Shown here in pieces: positions 7,753 to 14,350 of a stretch of 14,350 nucleotides of DNA. The DNA is from Nymphaea colorata (lineage: Eukaryota > Streptophyta > Magnoliopsida > Nymphaeales > Nymphaeaceae). Position 1 is the stretch's first letter; each line of letters begins with the position of its first letter. The translations under genes and the position numbers were made by a program. The notes below the pieces were generated by a model. It was not told the DNA's origin, did no database searches, and was given only the letters and a program-made list of their open reading frames with translations. The stretch covers positions 1 through 14,350 of the forward strand of contig NW_022204770.1 in NCBI RefSeq assembly GCF_008831285.2, given 5' to 3'.

Positions 7753-7959
7753 ATGACCAAGCAAGTCCGTATCGAGAACGCTGACACCAGCAATTGGCCC
7801 GTCCGCGTCACCGTGCAGCACAAGAACGAGGCCGGTGAATGGATCGACCAGCCCGGCGCCGTACAGATCGACCAGCCCACCCAGATGACGCAGCAGTACC
7901 TGACCAGCACCCGCCGCATCGTCATCGAAGAGCGTGCGGCCGACGCGCCGCCCACCTGA
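7753..7959 (+). CDS. Small hypothetical tail-region protein
   Basis: This intact 68-residue ORF follows GGAAAGG at suitable spacing. It looks like a single small beta domain: RIENADTSNWPVRVTVQHKN, then QPGAVQIDQPTQMTQQYLTS and a closing RRIVIEERA strand. It ends in a short Ala/Pro tail. I do not recognise the family. It lies between the tube gene and the chaperone, in the same transcription direction, and is the last gene before the intrinsic terminator at 7974. A minor tube-associated or assembly role is possible from position only. Confidence 0.65.
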   Translation: MTKQVRIENADTSNWPVRVTVQHKNEAGEWIDQPGAVQIDQPTQMTQQYLTSTRRIVIEERAADAPPT

Positions 7960-7973
7960 TCACATCACCCCGC

Positions 7974-8008
7974 ACCGCCCCCTTGACTAACCGCACGGGG
8001 GCGGTTTT
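7974..8008 (+). terminator. Rho-independent terminator
   Basis: The stem ACCGCCCCC (7974-7982) pairs perfectly over 9 bp with GGGGGCGGT (7997-8005), with a 14-nt loop and TTTT at 8005-8008. An alternative 6-bp stem AACCGC/GCGGTT (7989-7994 with 8001-8006) shares the 3' arm and would compete. The element lies 14 nt after the stop of the small tail-region gene and 28 nt before the chaperone start. Confidence 0.8.
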
Positions 8009-8011
8009 AAC
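7983..8011 (+). promoter_or_regulatory. Candidate sigma70-type promoter inside the terminator
   Basis: TTGACT (7983-7988; 5 of 6 to the -35 consensus) and TTTAAC (8006-8011; 4 of 6 to the -10) are 17 nt apart. Transcription would start near 8018, giving a leader of about 18 nt before ATG 8036. The -35 box lies in the terminator loop and the -10 box overlaps the T tract. It could be chance, as the -10 match is modest. Confidence 0.35.
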
Positions 8012-8035
8012 GTCCACACCTAACCAACACAATCA

Positions 8036-8469
8036 ATGGCACTTGCCGACTACCAACCACTGACCCGCAAGGTCACGCTGCGCAATGGCGACTTGTCGCT
8101 TCGCGGCCTGGGTCTCGACGACGTTGCTGTCCTGATGAACGAGCACTTGCCCGACATCGACAGCATTGTTTCGCTTTACGACGACAACATGGACAGCGGC
8201 AGTCGCGTGGCAGCGACCGCGCAGTTCGCGCTGATCCTGACCCGACAGGCCCCGGCCCTGGTGGCGACCATCATCGCTCGCGCAGCGGATGAACCCGATC
8301 AGGTGGACAAGGCCCGGTCGATGGGCATCGCGGCGCAAGTCGAGTGCCTGAAGGCCGTCCTCGAAATGACTTTTGAAGAAGCTGGTGGCTTCCGAAAGTT
8401 CGTCGAGAACCTGACAATGATTCTGCGGGGAATAGCACCGGCTCGCAGAAACAGGCTTCTCGCACCTGA
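8036..8469 (+). CDS. Tail assembly chaperone, G-like part (frame break near 8425-8432)
   Basis: ATG 8036 opens MALADYQPLTRKVTLRNGDL, typical of short G-type chaperones: an N-terminal beta segment (LSLRGLGLDDVAVLM) then helices. FALILTRQAPALVATIIARA and ADEPDQVDKARSMGI follow, and the domain ends near FVENLTMIL. With one missing base around GCGGGGAA (8425-8432), the frame would end at TGA 8467-8469 after a GSQKQASRT tail, giving about 144 residues; lambda G is 140. Unrepaired, this frame has no stop until 8788, but that sequence is out-of-frame. The protein would coat the tape measure during tube assembly with its T-extended form. No Shine-Dalgarno is visible before the start. Confidence 0.7.
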
Positions 8470-8723
8470 CACGGGCACAGCAGTTCTACAGGTCACTGCG
8501 GGCCGATGTAAGCCTGCTTCTGACCGAGGGCCACACGCATGCGCGAAAATACCCGCTCGCAGTGCTGTGGCAAGAATCGCAGATAGCGCGGGAGCGCCTC
8601 AACCAGCAGGTGGTCACAAACACCGTGCTGCTGGACGCAGTTGTCACGGCTCACATGACAAAGGGCAAGAAGGGCAGGGAGAACCTGACCAAATTGCTGA
8701 AGGAGCTTGGCAATGGCCGGTGA
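8436..8723 (+). CDS. Tail assembly chaperone, T-like extension (reached by frameshift)
   Basis: A second frame, open from 8436 after TAG 8433-8435, encodes a coherent C-terminal domain. It carries RAQQFYRSLRADVSLLLTEG, then HARKYPLAVLWQESQIARER, and ends KGRENLTKLLKELGNGR at TGA 8721-8723. This has the length and helical, Leu-rich character of the T part of lambda-type GT chaperones. It has no start of its own with a convincing ribosome binding site, so it must be joined to the G part. The join would give about 229 residues, as either a programmed -1 shift plus one sequence error, or two errors. The stop overlaps the tape-measure start. GT proteins bridge the tape measure and tube subunits. 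Confidence 0.65.
   Translation, partial: HRLAETGFSHLTRAQQFYRSLRADVSLLLTEGHTHARKYPLAVLWQESQIARERLNQQVVTNTVLLDAVVTAHMTKGKKGRENLTKLLKELGNGR
8700..8705 (+). promoter_or_regulatory. Ribosome binding site deciding the tape-measure start
   Basis: AAGGAG ends 7 nt before ATG 8713. The in-frame TTG at 8707 is only 1 nt downstream of this motif, too close, so the ATG is preferred. Confidence 0.7.
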
Positions 8724-11700
8724 TAGCAAAGACACTGAACTCCGCATTCGGGTGCGCGACTATAGCCAGAAGACCCTGGCCCAAGTAGTTGATGCACTCG
8801 AATCGCTGACAAGCGCACAAGACGAGCAAATCAAGTCGGCCCAAAAGGGTGACACCAAGCTCGCTGCGCTGCAGCAGTCGTATGAGCGCATTGAACAGGC
8901 CGCCCATGCGCTGCGCAAGGTGTACGCCGAAGGCGACATCTTCAAGCTGCAGTCTGAAGCACTGGCACAGGTCACTGCCGCCGCCGACAGTGCGCGCAAA
9001 GCGCAGTCGGACTACGCCAAGACCATCGGCGATCTTGAGAAGCCGACGACCCGCCAGACCAAAGAACTGGCTAAGCTGGCACGGGCCACCAAAACCGCAG
9101 AAGATGCGCTGACACGCGCGCAGGACCGACTGAGCAAGACCACCGACAACCTTGCTGCATACGGTGTTGCCGTTGAAGATGTGGCGTCGGCACAGTCGCA
9201 GATTCGTCAGTCCGTCACCCAGGCCAACGCTGCGCTTGAGAAGCAGGACGCAGCAATTGAATCACTCGACGGTGTGTTGCGGAAGTACCGGGCAGGGGTC
9301 AAGGATGCTGCTGACGCAGAAGCCGCGGCAGCGAAGAAGTCTGCTGACATCGCAGCGTTCACCCTTGCGATGCAGACCCAGCGGTTCAATGAAGCCCTGC
9401 AGCAGATTGCGGCCGAAGATGCAGCTCGCGACAAGGCCGCCGCGTCACGCAAGCAGCGCGAGTCTGACCTGTTCAACTTTAACGCCGCGATGCAGAAGCA
9501 GCGGCTAGACGAGATTGCGGCGCAAGAGTCCGTTGATGCCGCGACAAAGAAGGAAGTTGCTCGACTGCGCGAGCTTGGCGAACAACTCGCTCAAACAACC
9601 CGAAAGTATTCGGCGTTGGAACTGGCACGCGCAGATTCGACTGGTGTCACAGGCGCGTTGCGCGACATCCAAGACCCAGCGGCGGCAGCTACCCGCACGC
9701 TCGACGGTATGGGCAACGCACTTGATGGTGTGGTTGCGAAAACGAAAGCCATCAGCGGCCCTGTGCGCGGTGCGGCGAAGTCATTCGAGGTTCTGAACGC
9801 AGCACAGAAGCAACTGCAGGAAACGGCCAGCAACATTGACGCCTACCGCAAGCAGTCCGCCGCGGTTCGCGCCGCTGGTGACGAATACGACAAGGCCCGC
9901 CACGCGGCCGAACAGCTTTCCGCGCAACTGGCGAAGGGGCAAGGTGGTAGCGACGTTACACAGCGCGTTGCTTCTGCGGATGCTGCTGTTCGTCGCACGT
10001 CCGCTGAACTGCAGAAACAGACACAGCGGGCCGCCGAGTTGAAAGCAGCACTCGCAGCGGCCGGCGTTGACACCAACGACCTCGCCAGCGCGCAACAACG
10101 ACTGTTGACCAACGCCACTCGCACCAAGGATGCGATGGAGAACCTGACTGCGGCTGTCCAGAAGTACGGGACTGCGAAGGAGAAAACCGGCAGCATCATC
10201 GAACGCTTCAACAAAGGTGGACGTGAGTCTCTGAGTCTGTTCCAGCGCCTGCGTGGTGAGGTGTTGTCGCTGGCCGCGTCTTATGGTGGCCTGTTCGCTG
10301 CAATCAGTTTGGTCGGTGAGGTTGTGTCTGTTGTGCAGGACACCGCAAAGATCGAGAACCGTCTGAATGAAGCATTCGGCGGCGACACCAAGGCTGTTGC
10401 GGCTGAAATGGAGTACCTGGGCAAGACGGCCAATCGGTTGGGTCTTGACCTGCGATCTATTTCGCTGGAATACAGCAAGTTCTTGGTTGCGACGAAGGGG
10501 ACGACCTTCACGCTCCAAGAGTCGCGCTACGTCTTTGAGCAGTTCGCCGAGTACGCGCGCAAGTCGGGTCAAAGCTCGGATGAATTCAGCCGAACGATGG
10601 TCGCATTGACGCAAGTCATGTCGAAGGGCAAGATTCAGGCGGAAGAACTGACGGGCCAGCTTGGCGAGTCTGTGCCCGGTGCGCTGGCTAAGGTTGCCGC
10701 GGGCGCCAAGGTCAGCACTGAAACGATCCTGAAGCTGATGGAGACAGGATCACTATCGGTACGTGGATTGATCGGCCTTGCGAACGAGTTGGACAAGGCC
10801 AACAACAGCGCAGTCGATAGTGAGGCGCAACGGCTGACTGAAGCGGTCGGCCGTTTCGAGACTGCCAAGTATGAGTTCGTCAAGGCCATCGCATCAAGTG
10901 GCTTCCTGCAGGCATTCAGCGACTTCCTGAACAAGCTGACGACCCTCATGCGCAGCGAGAAGGGTAAGCAGTTTGCGACCGCCTTCGGTCAGGCCATGTC
11001 CGTGGTGGCTGACATCCTTTCGTGGGTTGCGCAGAACATCGACTTGGTGACGGGTGCGCTGAAGGTGTGGGCCAGTCTCAAGATTGCGGGGTGGATAGCA
11101 GGCTTTGCGTCCGGGCTCAGGGACTTGGTGAAGGTTGCACGGGAACTCGTGACCCCGTTGAAAGTGGCCGCTGGTGGTGTTGCTGCTGCGGGTGGTATTG
11201 CCGCCACTGCTGCATCGGGCTTCGGCGTCCTGAGTGCTGCCATGGGGGTGTTCTTGCGGGCAGTGCCATTTGTCGGCATCGCCATGGGGGTTTGGCAGAT
11301 TGGGGCGGCCATCCTTGACCAGTTCACCAAGAGCGCGAATGACGCGGCCGACGCGAAGGGTCGTTTGGGTGAGTCTGGCGGTGGACGCAAGGCGTCAGGG
11401 AAGGTCGGAACGATTAGCAGGGCTGAAGCCATGGCTGACATGGGCGGCGACGGGTCCACCTCTGCGCCGGGCACGCAGTTGACAGGTGATGACCTTGTGC
11501 TGGCCGACGTGAAGAATGAAATCGCAAAGGCCAACAAGACAACCGAGAACCGTCTACGGGCAGCGCGTGCAAAAGGTGCGAAGGCTGAACTTGAAGCCCG
11601 TATCGCCATTGCTCAAGAGCCAATGCAAGCCCGTCGCGCCGAAGTTGCTAAGGAAATCAAAGATGAAGGTAAGCGTGCAGAAGCACTCGCGCTGATTGAC

Positions 11701-13258
11701 AAGGAACTCGGACGCATCCGTCTACTTGAGACTGAGAAGTTCAACAACGAGCGCAGGAAGGTCGAAACGACTGCTGGGGCCGAACGGGCAGCACTGGTCG
11801 CTGACATCGGGCGCCAGATGGCAACAGTTGAAGACGACATCGCCAAGCGCGCTACCGCCGTTGACCCAACCGCATCCCTGGACGAACGGATCAAGACCCG
11901 TGCCGATGCCATCGGCAATGCATACAGTGGTCTTGAGAAGAAGCTCGACCAACTCGCAAAGTTCGATGCAAAGGGTGCTGCTGACGCGAAGGCAAAACTC
12001 GCAACGTACATCGCTGGGCGCAAAGAAGTCGAAACTCGAATTGTTAAGACCGAGGAACTGGCGCGTCTTGAGAAGCAGCAGGCCGACACACAAGCTGCGT
12101 ACACCCGCGAACTGGACGAACAGAAGGCCCTGTTCGATGCTGGGCGTATTGGGCTCGACGCGTACCGCGACAAGACCGTTGAAATCAACAACCGTTTTGC
12201 CCAACTGAACGCAACACAGATTGAGGGCATTCGTGCTTACGCCCGAGTCGATCCGCTCACTGTTGGACCCTGCGCAGTTCGACGCTTTGATTTCTCGCCT
12301 GAACGTCATGCGGGCGTCGAACAACCCTCAACAGACGAACCTGCAGGACCGGACAAACGACGCTGACGCCAAGCTGAATCGACTGCTGGACGAACGCAAG
12401 AACAAACTCGCGGAAATCGCCCAGCAGCAGAAGGCGTTCGCCATCGGTGAAAGCGAAGCCGTCGCGCGGACCAATGAAACGAACGCCACATACAGCAAGG
12501 CCATCGTGGAACAGGCGTCCGTTGTTGACGGGCTTCTGGCGCAGCAACAGGTGGTGATGGCGAACAACCCAGTCGCACTTGCGCAGTTGGCGAATATGCG
12601 GGCAGCAGTGGCAGCCATCGTTTCCGAGAACAGGAACGCAGTCACCACTTACGATCAGTGGACACAGCACGTCATCAACAGCGCGGCGTCCGGCATCACC
12701 AACACCCTCGAATCGTTCGTTGACATCTTCGGCAAGATAGCTACTGGTCAAACGTCGCTGATTGAGGGCTTCAGGGGCATGGCTCAAGCAGGCATGTCGA
12801 TGTTCGCCGACCTGCTGCGGCAGGCCGCGCTCTACATCATCAAAATGCAAGTCATCAAGGCGCTGCAGGCGGCAGGCGGCACGATGGGGGCGATTGGGCT
12901 TGCGATGAACGGTGGTGTGGCGGTGGCGACGAAGCACACGGGCGGCATGGCTGGATCACCCTCAGCCGGAAGCACATGGTTGTCCGCTGTTCCGCGCATG
13001 CACGGTGGCGGTGTTGCTGGCCTGGGCCTGAAGAACAACGAAGCCCTTCGAGTGCTGCTGAAGAACGAGGAAGTACTGACCCGCGACGATCCACGCCACG
13101 TTTTGAACGGTGGCGGTGTTGCGCGTAGTCAGCGATTCGTTCTGGTTGACGACCGGGCCAAGGTGCCCGAGGCGATGGCGAGTGCTGAAGGTGACGAGGT
13201 TACGATGGCGTTCCTGCGGCGCAACGTCGCGACCGTCAAGCAACTCCTGAACGAGTGA
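8713..13258 (+). CDS. Tape measure protein (one frame break at 12242-12244)
   Basis: The start is within the chaperone end. The frame is open to 12366, but sense continues in another frame after 12241. Removing one C from CCC at 12242-12244 gives IRAYAESIRSLLDPAQF and 1515 codons. Residues about 1-520 are Ala/Gln/Lys-rich coiled coil. About 525-693 matches the phage tape-measure N-terminal domain type (SLEYSKFLVATKGTTFTLQE, QAEELTGQLGESVPGALAKV). Hydrophobic segments lie at about 817-868 (VFLRAVPFVGIAMGVWQIGA), and a second coiled coil spans about 950-1300. A lambda-H-like C-terminal domain lies at about 1322-1379 (FADLLRQAALYIIKMQ), then Gly/His loops and LLKNEEVLTRDDPRH near the end. It sets tail length and is ejected ahead of DNA. 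At about 0.15 nm per residue the tail would be roughly 220 nm. Confidence 0.92.
9343..9540 (+). repeat. Imperfect 40-residue tandem repeat in the tape measure
   Basis: The motif F-x-x-AMQ-x-QR-x-x-E occurs twice, with ATG codons at 9370 and 9490, exactly 120 nt apart and in frame. Flanking residues are similar (KKSADIAAF and RESDLFNF). This is a coiled-coil duplication of the kind that changes tape-measure length. Confidence 0.6.
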
Positions 13259-13261
13259 CCC

Positions 13262-14350
13262 ATGGCCGAAGTATTTGCGATCAGTGACCCTCAGTTGGCG
13301 CAATCCCTGTCTGCGGCGATGGGCTTCACTGCGGGAGAACAGCCGCTAGCTTTGCGTGAGAACTACGCTGCCACTCCAGCCGGGATACATCGGCTGTCCA
13401 AGAACCTGCAACTCGAAGACGGTGTGCATGTTGTCAGGTGCAACGCAAATGGGCCAGTCACTTTTGCTGTTGGGGTGGACGCGGCGTCAACTATTCGGGT
13501 GTTGGCTAGCAACGGGGCAACATCTACCCCCGCTGCGGCCGAGTTCTTCGTTCGCCATGGCACCGCCAGAATCACACTGACCCTGCCCGTCAACAAAGCC
13601 GGTCAGTGCTACGCCGCGCTGTCGATTTGGCGCGATGATCGGTTGGTCTACGCATCGACGCCCGAAGGGTGGGTTGCGTCAAATAACGGCGTTCCCGCTG
13701 ACGCTGCCGTGCCAAGTGCGGGCGACCCCCGGCTGTCGATGCCCGTCTTCACCTTAACGCCGAACTGGACCAGCGGCGTAACGGAGCGAATCGAAATGCT
13801 CAGTGAGGTGATGACCAGTGAGGCGTCCGTCGAGCAACGCCGCATGCTCAGGCGTCACCCGCGTCGGAGCGTCGAGGCGTCATTTTTGCGGGCCGGTGTG
13901 CAACGCATGATGCTGGCACAGTTCTCGAACACCACGGCACGCGGGAAAATCCTCGTTCCGTTCTGGCCCGACCAACTGCGAAGCGTTGCCCCGATCACGG
14001 ATGCGTCTGTGGAGCTTCCGAACGGGTCTGTGGCAGCGCGTAGCTTCGCGGTAGGTGGTGTGGTGCTTCTCGCACTGTCCCCCACTTCCTACGAGGTCGT
14101 GACGGTGCAGTTCATCGCAGGTGACACCCTCCACCTGAACGCCCAGGTAAAACGGTCGTGGCCGACTCGTTGCAGGGTTACACCGCTGTTCGTGAGCCGG
14201 GCCGATGCGCTGCCGCCGTTGAGCATGCTCACAGATCGGGTGGCGCGGGTCCAGATCAGGTTCAACTTCCACGAGCCGTTCAAGCAGATCGAACCCTCTT
14301 GGGGATACCCAGCACCACTGTGGCGCTTCAAGTTCAACCGTTCGACTGCG
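13262..14350 (+). CDS. Distal/minor tail protein, N-terminal part (runs off the window)
   Basis: ATG 13262 follows the tape-measure stop by 3 nt and the frame stays open for 363 codons to the last base. It begins AEVFAISDPQLAQSLSAAMG and is mainly beta-like. Near residue 160 it has LTPNWTSGVTERIEMLSEVM, then a block EQRRMLRRHPRRSVEASFLR, with FWPDQLRSV further on. This matches the general pattern of tail-tip proteins after the tape measure in phages of this kind, in which a W-x-x-x-V-E start precedes an E-x-R-x-x-x-R-x-x-PR block. I cannot name the family with certainty. Position suggests a tail-tip hub or baseplate component. No frame break is seen. The protein is incomplete, so total length is unknown. 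Confidence 0.7.
   Translation, partial: MAEVFAISDPQLAQSLSAAMGFTAGEQPLALRENYAATPAGIHRLSKNLQLEDGVHVVRCNANGPVTFAVGVDAASTIRVLASNGATSTPAAAEFFVRHGTARITLTLPVNKAGQCYAALSIWRDDRLVYASTPEGWVASNNGVPADAAVPSAGDPRLSMPVFTLTPNWTSGVTERIEMLSEVMTSEASVEQRRMLRRHPRRSVEASFLRAGVQRMMLAQFSNTTARGKILVPFWPDQLRSVAPITDASVELPNGSVAARSFAVGGVVLLALSPTSYEVVTVQFIAGDTLHLNAQVKRSWPTRCRVTPLFVSRADALPPLSMLTDRVARVQIRFNFHEPFKQIEPSWGYPAPLWRFKFNRSTA

Noticed and set aside
8427-8433. GGGGAAT as a lambda-like slippery site for the G/T frameshift
   Set aside because: A -1 or -2 slip here enters the T frame directly at TAG 8433-8435, so it could not produce the extended chaperone. It does not fit the X XXY YYZ pattern in the printed frame.
9781-10614. 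A 277-codon minus-strand frame opposite the tape measure
   Set aside because: It is a shadow of the coiled-coil coding region, with no start signal and no recognisable fold.
12221-13258. A separate downstream gene starting at TTG 12221
   Set aside because: There is no ribosome binding site, and the first codons are out-of-frame text. The remainder is the expected C-terminal part of the tape measure, joined by a one-base change at 12242-12244.
1-14350. tRNA genes, CRISPR arrays, insertion sequences, attachment sites or diversity-generating repeats
   Set aside because: On reading through I saw no cloverleaf, regularly spaced repeat array, transposase, terminal inverted repeats or template/variable repeat pair. 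Absence by eye is not proof.

Overview
The window is a GC-rich (about 60% by eye), single-stranded block of virion genes from a lambda-type long-tailed (siphovirus) bacteriophage or prophage. All credible genes lie on the + strand. The order matches the lambda head-tail cluster: portal end, head protease with nested scaffold, decoration protein, major capsid protein, head-tail joining proteins, Z-like tail completion protein, tail terminator, tail tube, tail assembly chaperone, tape measure and the first post-tape-measure tail gene. Base composition and protein style suggest a proteobacterial host, possibly a betaproteobacterium. That host call is inference only. No integrase, repressor, lysis or replication gene is present, so lifestyle cannot be judged.

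Layout: 1-198 holds the portal C-terminus. 195-2331 holds two extra genes, an Ig-like-domain protein and a long SGNH-hydrolase-like protein, inserted where lambda passes directly from portal to protease. 2332-2432 is a short intergenic stretch with a strong hairpin. 2433-5134 is the capsid block (S49 protease plus in-frame scaffold, decoration protein, major capsid protein). 5164-6873 holds the connector and tail-completion genes. 6898-7959 holds the tail tube and a small protein. 7974-8011 is a rho-independent terminator overlapping a sigma70-like promoter. 8036-8723 encodes the G/T-type tail assembly chaperone. 8713-13258 encodes a tape measure of about 1514 residues. 13262 to the window end is an open reading frame that leaves the window and probably encodes a distal or minor tail protein.

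A second layer is unusual. Most of the genes before 6540 are broken by single-base frame changes, nearly all explained by one missing C or G in a short run. About 19 such sites lie between 220 and 6531, only one or two more near 8425-8466, and one of opposite sign (an extra C) at 12242-12244. In each repaired gene the number of inferred indels makes the total length divisible by three and the length close to the lambda counterpart. There are no nonsense substitutions. This looks like homopolymer indels in the assembly rather than prophage decay, although it cannot be proved from one sequence.

The most interesting biological content is the Ig-like/SGNH pair between portal and protease (a possible capsid-borne or host-surface-acting accessory module), the nested scaffold start, the unresolved frameshift in the tail chaperone, and the terminator/promoter element in the middle of the tail operon.
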